Assembly: GCA_963921195.1 (NCBI GenBank)
Contig: OY992540.1
Location: forward strand, 24,688,262-24,752,261
Length of the DNA stretch: 64,000 bases
Origin: Pegoplata infirma
Taxonomy: Eukaryota; Arthropoda; Insecta; Diptera; Anthomyiidae
Direction of reading: 5' to 3'
Position numbers and translations under genes: made by a program. Shown in pieces: positions 34,238 through 44,288 of the stretch (the stretch's first letter is position 1; each line of letters opens with the position of its first letter). The notes under the pieces are model-generated. The model did no database searches. It was not told the origin of the DNA and saw nothing but the letters and a program-made list of their open reading frames with translations.

Positions 34238-34751
34238 CCCTTTAAAAGCCAAATTTTTTTGGCTAGGAATTTCATGACCAAACTTTGTGAAAATGTTGAT
34301 CTATACTAAAGAAAACTTTTTTGTTGATTTCATTGGTCTACTGCGCCCTCTAGCGGAGATATATGCAATCAAACTTAAAACTTTCACATACAATATCTCC
34401 CGAACAAGTTAAATTTTTTTCAAAATTTTAATTTTGTATTTTTTGTACAGAAAAGTACTACACAACTCGCTTTCGAGGAAGCTTTTGCAGCTATTATTCA
34501 ATGTTTTAGCATTTTTTAACGTTTATTTTATTTTTAAAATTTTTTACGTTATTTGAAAAATTTCGGTTATGCCAACAAATATTGCGTCTACCCCTTCTTT
34601 TTGCAAATTTATTTTTCGGAACACATATATCGTAAAGATAACCCTTCAATGATCATTCTTGTCCAAATAAAACATAAAAATACTGTACGTTTAAATTTTA
34701 ATGATTTTTTTAACGACGTGTACACGGTTGTGTACAGTGGCCAGTAATGGG
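34238..34751. mobile_element. piggyBac-like miniature element with TTAA flanks
   Basis: TTAA then CCCTTTAAAAGCC at the left, and GGCCAGTAATGGG then TTAA at the right. The CCC...GGG ends and TTAA flanks agree with the piggyBac type, as at 27361, but the inverted match is short. The region is slightly richer in GC blocks (GCGCCCTCTAGCGGAG) than its surroundings. No gene. Confidence 0.5.
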
Positions 34752-34755
34752 TTAA

Positions 34756-35567
34756 TAGCAATCATTTGTCTATTATCGAAATATATTACTACTACTTTTT
34801 ATCTTCTTTCCATTTCAATATTAAGCATTGGAAATTATACCCCCTACTACACTCATGCCGAAAATATAGCAATTTTCAAATTATTGTAAATTCCATTTAG
34901 CAAAATACCTTAAAACATACTTTGTAAAACTTTGACTAAATTCGATTTAAAGGATTTATTTGTCTTAAAAATTAAACCGCAAAATAAATACTAGAAAATT
35001 TTGTTTACGAAATTATCAAACTTTTTATGTATTTGCCAAAAAATCCTTTAAGTCAATACAAATTTGTTGATGCTAAATTAACATAAACCTATATGTACAT
35101 TAGAGTAACTCAAAAAAAATATTTTTTTTTTTGAAGTCAAACTAAACCTTGATTTGTTTGATATTTTCATCAATATTTGCTTTCATGACGGATACATTTT
35201 TACCGAAAAATTTATTCATCCGAAGTTTCCTATTGTAGAGTGTTTTAGAACGGACCAGGTTAATCAGCGGTAGGTTACAACCAGATCCGAGAAACTTTTG
35301 CAAATTTTTTGCTGCCATCAAAGTCGAGCCACTGTAATATACGCGCTTACCTACATATGTCTGTTTGAATGTTTTAACAATTTCCTTAAAATATTTTGCA
35401 TAACTTTATTGTTCGTAAAACAGAAATTATGTTAATTTAACAGTTAAGCTTTTTAAGACTCACTCCACATTCCCAGGAGTAACATTTTTGTATTGTGTCT
35501 CAATTTATGTATTTGTGATTAAGTATGTGGTTGTATTAGTAGCATACATATATGAATGATACGCTCA
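34756..35567. other. Noncoding stretch
   Basis: No gene or repeat recognised. Frames shorter than 65 residues have no features. Confidence 0.4.
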
Positions 35568-35935
35568 AAAAAAAAATATTTTTTTTTTGCATAATATAAA
35601 AAGCTTTTTGAAATCGGTCAAATGATTTTCGAGACATCGCTATTTAAAAAAATGGCGGATTTTTTTCCTACGATAGAGCTTATGGCAAACTTTCATTTAA
35701 ATAATTTTGAACCCGTGGCGCCCTTCGATTTAATTTTTGGTATTTTAGAAAATTTTTACCAAAAACTATAAATTATAATCGAAGGGCGCTAAAGGTTAAT
35801 ATGGTCCGATTTATCTCAAATTACGTTTAAATAAAAGTTTGTCTCAAGTTCTATGAAATAGTCAATGAAAAAAAATAGAGTTATTTTACAAAATTTGTTA
35901 AACAAATTTCAAGTGGCAAAATTCTGAAATCCGAT
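35568..35935. repeat. Dispersed repeat, 'cgctatt...gatcaaagtt' type
   Basis: AAATCGGTCAAATGATTTTC, CGAGACATCGCTATT, CCTACGATAGAG, GCGCCCTTCGATTTAATTTT and its inverse AATCGAAGGGCGCTAA occur in order. Similar order and wording is seen at 55015-55400 and 59480-59770 (GATCAAAGTT facing AACTTTGATC). It is a diverged family with a small internal hairpin; no coding capacity. Confidence 0.45.
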
Positions 35936-36035
35936 TTAAGACAATTTTAGATCTTTTTCCTATCGAAAAAGACTCAGATTCTGATACCTTTTTCCTATAG
36001 AAAAATTCTCAAATTCTGACATAAGACATAGAGTA
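35936..36035. repeat. Degenerate GTCTCAG-type repeats
   Basis: TTTTTCCTATCGAAAAAGAC, CTCAGATTCTGATACC and TTTTTCCTATAGAAAAA show two to three decayed units of the family that forms the 37-bp array at 50255. Confidence 0.55.
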
Positions 36036-36453
36036 TCTATATTTGCTTACATCTTTCAATTTCTTTCAGTGTATTTTACTCCTTTATACTTTGTGATAAT
36101 AAAAATAAATAGTCGTAAAATGTTAAAATAGGATTGCTTTGTTACAACATAAAGTAAAGAGGCTAAATATTAAAATATAACCCATAAATGGGTTACTTTG
36201 AAAACAAAATACTCCTTGGAGTTGTCCACAAAATGGAAGGGAAGTCATAAAAATGTATCATCTCATATCATAAATATGAGTAATGTTGCGAAAAATACGA
36301 CATAAACAGTGATGCCAACTATTTCGGGGAAAAAATTATTACGTTTTATTTATTTTATTACGTTTTTTTCAATAGCACCAAAAGCGTTATTTTAGGATAA
36401 AAACAAAGTAAAGTTCCCCAAACTCTTTTTTCAAAAATACTGCAAAAACAAGT

Positions 36454-36715
36454 AAAAAAAAAGTAAATTTCGCCCTTGCAGAATGTATTGATTGCCTCCA
36501 TATTGTAAAAATTGTTATTGCAAACAATTCTATTTGAAAAAAAAATGTTTTTTAGAAAAAAAACTTGTTTTTTTTTCTTGTTATGTAAAAAAACATGTTC
36601 GTACTTGTTTAGATACCATTCCATGTTGAATTCTGTTAACATATGTCAACATGCAGCCGTATTAAAGCATTTTATATTTTTTAGGTTATGTTGAATTTTT
36701 CAACATTTTCGAGTT
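36454..36715 (+). repeat. INE-1-like 5' fragment
   Basis: ACAAGTAAAAAAAAAGTAAA, CGCCCTTGCAGAATG and TGCCTCCATATTG match the start of the second subfamily. It ends near TTTTAGGTTATGTTGAATTT, wording also seen at 24382 and 58690. Confidence 0.45.
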
Positions 36716-36719
36716 GTTT

Positions 36720-36977
36720 TTTTGTACAGAAAAAGTTACAGATTCTGAGATTTTAAAAGTCTAAAGTTCATAGAGTCTTGCCACAATAAAAAGTCTCAGA
36801 TTTTGAGACACTTATCGTATGCAAAGTCTCAGACACTTATCGCATAGAAAAAATCTCACATTCTGAGACAATTTTCTTATAGAAAAATTCTCAAATTCTT
36901 AGATATTTTTCGTATAGCAAAATCTGAGACATTTTTTCGTAAAGGAAAAGTCTCAGATTCTGAAACATTTTTCATAT
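36720..36977. repeat. Degenerate GTCTCAG array, left part
   Basis: About seven diverged units of the type TCTCAGATTCTGAGACA plus TTTTTCGTATAGAAAAA. The array is cut at 36978 by a miniature element and resumes at 40279. Confidence 0.7.
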
Positions 36978-38382
36978 ACACTAAAAAAAAAACTTTTAAA
37001 ATTACAAGAAAAACTTGTAACTTTTTTTTTGCTGCCTCCTATTTGACAAAAATTCCTAGTAATTTTACAAGCTTTTTACTAATAATTTTGTAATTTTACA
37101 AGGTTTTTACCAATAAAATAATAAATTTACAAATTTTTTGACACGATAAAAATTACAAGGAGGTTTCGTATCTTTACTAGATTTTTTGCTACCTCATATT
37201 TAACGAGAATTCCTAGTAATTGTACAAAATTTTTACCAATAATTTTGCAATTTTACAAGCCAATAAAATTGTAAATTTACAGTTTTTTTGGCGCAATGAA
37301 AATTACAAGGAATTCTTGTGAATTTACTAGATTTTTTTTGTAAAATTATATTGGAAATTTGTTAAATTACAAAAATTATTGTAAAATTAAAAAAAAAAAC
37401 AAGTAGAAAAGTTAAATTCGATCTGTGAATACCCTCCACAATGCCTTTTTTAGAGGATAGTACATTTAAGCGTGAAAACAATTAACAATTTTGATTAGAA
37501 ATATTTTATTTTGAGTAAAAAACTCCTTTTTTGTCATTTAAAAGAAAAATTACTATTTTTTTTGAGTGTAAAATTTTTTTCCGAGTGTAATGTTTTTTTT
37601 ACAGTAAAAATATTTCTGAGTGAATGCACGTACGTATGTACACAAAATATTGATATTTTTGTAAAAAAAAACTAATTTTTTTTTTGAGTGTAAAATTTTT
37701 TTTGAGTGTAAAGTTTTTTTCGAGCGTAAAATTTTTCCGAGTGTAATTTTTAAGTTACCAATGCTTTTAAAACTAAACAAGTTTAAAAAGCATTGCTTTA
37801 AAACCAAACAAGTTTGAAAAGCATTGCTTAGTTACCACCAATGCTTTTAAAACTTGTTTACTACATGCCATTTAAGATGAACAAAGTCTGAAATTCGGGG
37901 TTTTGCATATAACTTTTGAACCACTTGACTGATTGAGCTGAAATTCAATACCAAACATACCTGAGGAACGCCAAAGATACATGCCACGTGTCAGCAGTCT
38001 CATTATTGCTTTTCGAAAGTTATCGTGTTTTTTATTTCGTAAGTTTTCGAAAACCCCTTGCCGAAATTTTCTCTTTTGCTCATAACTTTTGAACCACTGA
38101 ACCGATTTGGCTGGATTGCAATACCAACCTGACCAGGTAAATGACCAACATATATGTCAATCTTTTGAGTCTCTGTGAAGTCTTTTAAAAGTTAGCGTGT
38201 TTTCTATGGACAGACAGACAGACAGACAGACGGACAGACGGACGGACGGACATCAATAAATCGACTTAAAATATATCGAGGATCATGAATATATATACTT
38301 TATGGGGTCCAAGACCAATATTTCGATGTGTTACAAACGGAATGACAAACTTATATATACCCTCTATCACTAGAGTGGAGGG

Positions 38383-39598
38383 CAGGGATGTTAAATGGGG
38401 TTTTCAATTTTGTACCAACTTTCAAAAAAAATTTTACTTTTTGGACCTTCACGGTACCATTTTTTTCAAATTAATAAAAACTTAACTAAAACAAATGAGA
38501 GTGTTAATTCGGTTGTACTGAATCATCTATACCCCCCCCCCCCCTCCAAATGCAAACAAATTAAAAAACATTTTTCAGGGGCTTTTTTTGAACAATTTCT
38601 TAAATCTATTCTGTAGAAAAATTTCTCATTGTCCGTCATTTTATATTTTATAGGAAAAATTCTCAAAATTCTAGAATTTTTCGAGAGGAAAATGTATCTG
38701 ACAAGGGAAGTATTTAAACCCTTATGAATCGATTTGCATAAATCTTAAAAAATATATAAAAGAGAACATTCTCAGGTTGTGGTTTCTTGGCTTATCGGCC
38801 ATATCGGGGACTTAGGAGTTCCAAAAATGGATAAAAAAATTACGAAAAAATATTTTTTGGATTTTTCGGCCATTTCTTTTTAAGAAACTATATGATGTTT
38901 TCATATGAAAAGAAAGGTTTTTCATGCCTATCCAACGGTGGCATAACCTTGAAAAAATTCGGCGATAAGACAGACCTACGATATCTACATGAATACGAAA
39001 AAATATCTATTAAATTTAAGTCTACACGTATTTTTGCTCTAGACAATATTACTTTTAGTTCGGGAGTTTTCGAAATTTTCCCGAAGGTCCACGTTGTTTC
39101 ATAAGGGGACAACCAAATTTTTAAACACTGATATGGCCGATAATCTGAAACACCCCAATCTAAAAATCGTCTAATTTATATATATTTTAAGATTTAGGCA
39201 AATCGGTTCATAAGGGTTTGTAAACCTCCCTTGTGAGTGTGTAAACACAAAAATTGTATCAAGATCAGAGAATTCTTCTAAAAATAAAAGAAGAAATTAT
39301 TTTTAAAAAATTTCATTTGAAAACTACTTTAAACTTCTTTAAACTTTTTTAAAACAAGGGGTAAAAACTAAAAAAGGGTCTCATTTATGGTGTAAATCAG
39401 TCTAGCATTAGTACCCTTGTGAGCATTTTTTTGAGTAAAGAAAAAAATCTGGCGTCTTTACCGATATTTCGATGAGTTATAAAAGAAAGAAATTGGAAAT
39501 TTTAAAAATGTACCAAATGCGTTGCGGTAGTACCACGGTACTTTTGAAGGTTAAAATGTACCAAAAAAAGTACAATTGTACCAACTTTAACATCCCTG
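38383..39598. mobile_element. hAT-type non-autonomous element, exact 8-bp duplication
   Basis: CAGGGATGTTAAA at the left and TTTAACATCCCTG at the right are exact reverse complements. GTGGAGGG occurs on both sides (38375-38382, 39599-39606). Internally GTACC-rich sequence near each end continues a weak inverted repeat. It contains an INE-1-like start fragment (about 38487-38575) and a foldback (38698-39236). No transposase is encoded. Confidence 0.85.
38698..39236. mobile_element. Foldback element, ACAAGGGAAGTATTT family, copy 1
   Basis: ACAAGGGAAGTATTTAAACC and CCCTTATGAATCGATTTGC at the left are mirrored by GCAAATCGGTTCATAAGGG and AACCTCCCTTGT at the right. The interior has CTTATCGGCCATATCGG at 38793 facing GATATGGCCGATAAT at 39129, and a central ACGGTGGCATAACC block. 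A second copy spans the insertion at 46.8-48.3 kb and a fragment lies at 42888-43040. Confidence 0.7.
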
Positions 39599-39604
39599 GT
39601 GGAG

Positions 39605-40163
39605 GGTATAACAAGTGAGAGTGGTAAAAACAAGAGGAGGGTATAGCAAATTCGGCTGTGCCGAATCTTTTATACCTTCCAAAACGGTAAAAAAATTAAA
39701 AAAAAAAATGTCAGGGGCGTTTGTGGGGGGGGGGGTGAGAGGGGTCAGTGGGGGACTTTGAACGCACCTTCCCATCGCGATAAATATACCAAATGTTTAA
39801 TTTATTTAACAAATATACAAAAAAACATGCAAACAAATTTTACTTTTTCAGATGTTAGTTCTGTTCTTTAAGGGGGAATTTTTTCCCCCTGGGCCGATTT
39901 TGCCCATTCACGAACTTAACCTGCCTATGAACATGAGACATATTTGTGTCAAACTTCAGGAGTCTAGCTGTTTTATTTTGGACTGCATTGTGTTATCTAC
40001 AGACAGACGGACGGACGGACAGACGGACATTCACAGAATGTCTTAGAATCGATCATAGATCAATAATATATACACTTTATGGGGTCTCCGACCGATATTT
40101 CGATGCGTTACAAACGGAATGACAAAGTGAGTATACCCCCATATTGTGGTTGGAGGGTATAAA
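39605..40163 (+). mobile_element. INE-1-like element, first subfamily
   Basis: AACAAGTGAGAGTGGTAAAA and TTCGGCTGTGCCGAA at the start, G-runs near 39725, GGGGGAATTTTTTCCCCCTG, a GACAGACGGACGGACGGAC microsatellite at 40001-40028, then TTTATGGGGTCTCCGACC and GGTTGGAGGGTATAAAAA at the end. It lies directly against the end of the previous copy, so the two elements are in tandem. Confidence 0.65.
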
Positions 40164-40278
40164 AATGTAAATTTCGATCGAAATTTGTTTGTTAAAAAAG
40201 AAGGAAAACTGTCAAATATTTGTAAAATTAGATTACGAGACTTTTCCTGGTAATTTGACACAGTTTTTTTTTTAGTGT

Positions 40279-40625
40279 GTAGATAACATTTTTCGTATAG
40301 AAAAAGTATTAGATTCTAAAACATATTTCGTATAGAAAAAGTCTAAGATTCTGAGACATGTTTCGTATAGAAAAAGTATCAGATGCTGAATCATTTATCG
40401 TATTGAAAAAGTCTCAGCTTCTGAGACATTTTTCGTCCAAATAAAAATCTCAAATACTGAGAAATTTTTCGTAGAAAAATCTTTTCAGATTCTTAAACAT
40501 TTTTTGTAAAGAAATTCTCACAGATTCTGAGACATTTTTCGTATAGAAAAGTTTTAGATTCTGAGGCATTTTTCATATAAGAAAAGTCTAAGATTTTGAG
40601 ATAGAAAAGGTCTCATTAAAACAAA
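40279..40625. repeat. Degenerate GTCTCAG array, right part
   Basis: About nine units of CAGATTCTGAGACATTTTTC plus GTATAGAAAAAGT, each diverged by several bases. It continues the array that stops at 36977. Confidence 0.75.
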
Positions 40626-40913
40626 ATGTTTCTACACAAATATCATGGTTTAGGTAAGTAAAGAAAAATGACCTCGAGCTATAATATCCCTACTTAAAAT
40701 ATTTTTTTGTTTCTTCGTCTTAAAACAGGTAATAACATGAGTTTGAGTTGTACCAAAAAAATGTTTTTTTTTTTTGTCAGCGGGTCCCCAAATTCTTGTG
40801 TACCCAGGGCCCCGCCAGACCCTTAAGCGGCCCTGCCAAAAACGGTATAATTTTAGACTTTTATTTGTTCTTTTTGTATTTTAGAAATAAACGGCGGTGT
40901 TCACGTTCATATC
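40626..40913. other. Noncoding stretch 3' of the secreted-protein gene
   Basis: No gene recognised. GGTCCCCAAATTC and GGGCCCCGCC blocks at 40785-40815 are unusually GC-rich for the window but not open in any useful frame. Confidence 0.35.
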
Positions 40914-40919
40914 TTTATT
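40914..40919 (-). terminator. Poly(A) signal of the secreted-protein gene
   Basis: AATAAA on the minus strand lies 52 bases past the stop codon of the gene at 40971-41456, a usual distance for a short 3' UTR. Confidence 0.6.
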
Positions 40920-40970
40920 CTTTAAAAACGTTTGAAATTTTATAACTATTTTTTTTGCGGAATTTATCTA

Positions 40971-41456
40971 TTAACCTTGTTTAGATTGTACAACTGGCTT
41001 AGCTGAGGCTGCTGGTTTAACTGAGGCTACTGGTTTAACTGAAGCTGCCGGTTTAGCTTTAGCTGGTGCTGGAGCCGGTGCTGGTGGAGCAGCTTTAATT
41101 GGTGATGTATTTTTAGGTGGAGCATTGTTGATTGGGGCAGCATCTTTTGGCGGTGATCCATTTTTGGGTTGTGGTGGTTTCTCCGCTGGTGGCTTTGGGG
41201 CATCTTTAGGTTGTGGTGGATTTTCCGCTGGTGGCTTTGGAGGGTTCTCTGCTGGTGGCTTTGGGGCACCTTTAGGTGGTGGTGGCCTCTGTTCAGCATC
41301 GTCATTTGGTGGTGGCCTATCTCCTCCACAACTTTCATTAGATCCCGATTCAAGTGAACCTGAATTAGGATCTGTAGAATAAGAAGATTCATCTTCTTGC
41401 TGTGCACACAATGTGGCAATCAAACTAAGGGAAACTAACAAAATTAAAAACTTCAT
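40971..41456 (-). CDS. Secreted proline-rich protein
   Basis: A 161-residue single-exon frame with biased but sensible composition. Residues 1-18 (MKFLILLVSLSLIATLCA) are a clear signal peptide with cleavage likely before QQ, so the product is secreted. Residues 19-45 are acidic and Ser-rich with the only mature Cys at 43. Residues 48-105 are Pro/Lys-rich with repeats of the PPAENPP / PKPPAE type, and 106-161 are Ala/Pro/Lys-rich with KPVASVKPAASAKPV repeats. I do not recognise a family. Low-complexity secreted proteins of this form occur in fly cuticle, saliva, gut lining and seminal fluid, and the sequence does not choose among them. A TATA box and initiator upstream and a poly(A) signal downstream support a real gene. 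It is isolated among repeats, with no neighbouring gene in reach. Confidence 0.8.
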   Translation of the reverse strand: MKFLILLVSLSLIATLCAQQEDESSYSTDPNSGSLESGSNESCGGDRPPPNDDAEQRPPPPKGAPKPPAENPPKPPAENPPQPKDAPKPPAEKPPQPKNGSPPKDAAPINNAPPKNTSPIKAAPPAPAPAPAKAKPAASVKPVASVKPAASAKPVVQSKQG

Positions 41457-41522
41457 GTTTTTTTGAAAATTTTTGGATTTGAAAATTATGTTGATAACGT
41501 ATTATTGTCCTCGAAATTCAAG

Positions 41523-41560
41523 AACTGAATACAATGTTAATTAATGATCGGATATTTATA
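41523..41560 (-). promoter_or_regulatory. TATA box and initiator of the secreted-protein gene
   Basis: On the minus strand TATAAATA (41553-41560) is followed about 30 bases on by TCAGTT (41523-41528), the arthropod initiator consensus. Transcription would start near 41526, giving a 5' UTR of about 70 bases before the ATG at 41456. Confidence 0.65.
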
Positions 41561-42023
41561 GAATAATTTATTAGTCTTTCCAATTATTTTTGTTTTTTAT
41601 TTTGTGTTTAATTTATAAATGTCTGTCTGTTGGTTGAGTAAATTTGTTTAGTATATTTAAATTTTCAACAAAGGTAATTAAAAATAGATAAAATTTGGAA
41701 ATTGTTTGACTTTCAACACGCTTTAAATATTTAAGGTAATTAATCAAACAAATTTGTTTACATTAAATATTTTGATGTTTTATCACGAGGCTTGGGAACT
41801 CCCTTACAGATCTGTGCAAAACATATGAAAATCTAAAAAAATTATAAGAAACAGATTATTAAATTAAACAATTATGGCATATATCGAGGGCTTACATTCA
41901 AAACTTGCTATCCGCAATATTATAATACTACAGATAGCAAGTTTTGAATATAAACCCTCAATATATTAATACATTTTTTTGAAATGATTATTTAAAAAAA
42001 AAAAACTAAAATTTGAATATCTA
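41561..42023. other. Upstream noncoding DNA with a 90-bp hairpin
   Basis: Between 41879 and 41970 AACTTGCTATC faces GATAGCAAGTT, with outer arms ATATATCGAGGG and CCCTCAATATAT. It lies about 320 bases upstream of the TATA box. A miniature element is likelier than a regulatory hairpin. Nothing else recognised. Confidence 0.5.
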
Positions 42024-42580
42024 ACAAGGAAAGTCTTTTAGAGGGTACTTACCGCCGATTGTCCTGAAAATTGCGTATGGGAATGAGGGGCGAAAAATAT
42101 AAGTTACCTGTTTTTTTAGATGCCCAATCTCAAATTTAAAAAAGGGTCGCCACCTTATGAAAAAATTAGATCTTTCGAAAAAATCCGAATAAATTCCGAA
42201 TGAGCAGGAATTTCGCCAAAAGCAAAAATACTGGAAATTATTACAAATGATAATGGTGGCCGTGCGTATATACCTCTCCATATAAACTACCCCAACGTTT
42301 TTACATTTTTGAAGATAAGGGCTTAAGGAAGCCGAATTTGGACACGAGCTATACACCATAGGATAGGCCTCCAAAAAATCTTTCGATCTATATATAATTT
42401 CATATAATTTCTTTTGAAGAAATGTGAAAAATCCTCAAAAAAACGAAAAAATCAGTATTCCCCCTCCTCTATGAGACTGGTCAGCTAAGAAAAAACTGGT
42501 CACTTTTATTTGCCTCCCCTCTTTCCCTTATACAAGTTTCAGGTGAATCGGTGTGTGCCTTGTGAAAGACCTTCCTTGTA
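42024..42580. mobile_element. Foldback element, ACAAGGAAAGTCTTT family, copy 1
   Basis: ACAAGGAAAGTCTTTTA at the left is mirrored by GAAAGACCTTCCTTGT at the right. Inner pairs such as GGGAATGAGGGGCGAAAAAT with TTGCCTCCCCTCTTTCCC and GATGCCCAATCTC with GAGACTGGTCAGC continue the symmetry. The copy at 62375-62960 has the same order of landmarks. The 117-residue minus frame inside is a by-product. Confidence 0.65.
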
Positions 42581-43380
42581 AGTAAAATTTTTTTTAATTT
42601 TTTAACAATTTTTGTAGAGAAAATAATTAGATTCTGAGATATTGTTCTGATAAAAAATATCTTAGAATCTGTGAAATTTTTCCTAAAGAAAAAGTCTCTG
42701 ATTCCTTAACAGGTTTCTAGTCTCAGTCTCAAATTTAAAAAATTTCCCAAGGAAACAAAAATACCATAATCTGAGGAAAATTTTCTTTTTTCAGAGTCCG
42801 CGAAATTTTTCCTATAGAAAAAAATATCAGACTCTAAAACATTTTTAGTACAGAAATAGTAGTCTCAGATACTGAAATAATTTGGAATATTTAGAAAAAA
42901 GTCCAAATGAATACGAAATAATCTTTATTAAATTTAGGTCGACACATATTTTTACTCTAGGCGATATTCCTGTAAGTTTGGGAATTATCAAAATTATCCC
43001 GTAGGTCAACATTGTTTCATAAGGGGACAACTTGAGATACTTTCCTTGTAAGTTAAACATTTTTAGATTTTTTAAGATTTTTTTTAGAAAATTATATTAT
43101 GTTCTGAGATATTTTTCTGATAAAAAATATCATAGAATCTGTGAAATTTTTCCTAAAGAAAAAGTCTTTGATTCCTTCACAGGATTCTAGTAAATGTTTT
43201 AAATTTTCAAAAAATTTCCCAAAGAAAAAATAAAATAATCTGAGGAAAATGTTCTTTTTTTAGAAACTGACAAATTTTTCCTATAGAAAAAATCTCTGAG
43301 ACAATTTTACTATTAGTAGAAATAGTCTCAGTTTCTGAAATCTTTAGGAAAATTCAGAAAAAGTCAAAGAAGTTCTCCAA
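42581..43380. repeat. Degenerate GTCTCAG units around a foldback fragment
   Basis: Units such as TTAGATTCTGAGATATT, AGTCTCTGATTCC and TTTTTCCTATAGAAAAA recur at 42600-42870 and 43075-43350. The middle (42888-43040) has CATTGTTTCATAAGGGGACA and TTTAGGTCGACACATATTTT, a fragment of the 38698 foldback family. The two flanking blocks are themselves similar, suggesting a segment duplication of about 480 bases. Confidence 0.5.
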
Positions 43381-44288
43381 ATAATACTACAAAAATAATA
43401 AAAACCCAGCAATAAGCAGTTATTTATTGAATGAAACACTAATTATTTTAACAAGGGCGTGAGACAAAAATAACTAGTGAAGAGTATGGAGATAAATAAG
43501 TAGTTACTGCCTCGGATTACAAATAAGGAGTAAAAACCCATCACCAATAAGAAGTAAAATAGTTAAATTAAAACTTTTGAAATTTAACTTGTTTTTACTA
43601 AAACTTTAAAATTCCGTAATTTTTATTAAGTTTTTAAGTACTTTTTAAGTTTATTGAATTGTAAAGGTTAAAAACTGCAAGTGCAAGAAGATATTATTAC
43701 GTACATTAGATGTACTTTTATAACATACTACTGAGAAGTAGTTACTTTTGGGCTTAAAATAATGTTAATGGTAATGGGTACTCATTATAAATTATGTACT
43801 TGGTAATGATTACTTTTCACAACTCATTACCATGTTTTAGCTAGGAAGTGTTGAAGATGGTCAAAATTTCAAGAAAATTATAAAAAATTCAGAAAGTTTT
43901 ATTTAGATTTTACTTTTTATATTTAGTTCTCTTTTTAGCCATTTAATATCAGATTTCAAGTCTGTTTAAGATAAAATGTGTGTCAAAAACTTTCATTTTG
44001 TTACTAAAAAATCCGTCCACGAATTGGTACAAGGCCCACAAGAGGTTAATAAGCTTTTGTTAAAATCTTTACACACACAAGATAAAAAAGTTTTAAACAA
44101 CCACCTGGTGTAATATTTAAGAATTTCTATTATTTTCCTTATGCTTTCTGAAAAGTTGTTATATTAAAGCATTTTATTTCTTAGACGAAAAAGTAATGAA
44201 CAAGCTTTTTTAAAGCTTTTATGATGTGTGTGACCAGCAGTGATGGTACTTGGAACTTTGTATTTAGGTAAAAATTACCCAACAATAT
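43381..44288. other. Noncoding stretch
   Basis: No gene recognised. Some low-complexity AT sequence. TACTCATTATAAAT(T/A)ATG at 43788 also occurs near 233-252, another dispersed repeat. Confidence 0.4.

Larger units (their letters stand above)
37397..39606 (+). mobile_element. INE-1-like element, second subfamily, with an hAT insertion near its end
   Basis: Starts ACAAGTAGAAAAGTTAAA, CCCTCCACAATGCC; the core is a GACAGACAGACAGAC microsatellite at 38212-38250; then GGATCATGAATATATATAC and TATACCCTCTATCACTAGAG. GTGGAGGG is the 8-base hAT duplication, and GGTATAAC resumes at 39605. The sequence between 37550 and 37750 is rich in GAGTGTAAAATTTTTT repeats that also occur at 45185-45240. Confidence 0.65.
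36978..40278. mobile_element. Miniature-element family ACACTAAAAAAA, copy A, split by a nest
   Basis: The left part (36978-37396) has ACACTAAAAAAAAAACTTTT, TTTTTTTTTGCTGCCTCC and repeated GTAATTTTACAAG phrases. The right part (40164-40278) has AATGTAAATTTCGATCGAAA, TTACGAGACTTTTCC and TTTTTTTTTAGTGT. The uninterrupted copy B at 51801-52340 shows both parts joined in the same order. The intervening 2.8 kb is other mobile DNA. Confidence 0.75.

Noticed and set aside
41125..41382. Glycine-rich 85-residue plus-strand frame
   Set aside because: It is the antisense of the proline-rich gene: proline codons read as glycine on the other strand. The minus frame has the signal peptide and promoter.
42021..42374. 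117-residue minus-strand frame as a gene
   Set aside because: It falls inside a foldback element, and the related copy at 62.4 kb does not keep the frame.
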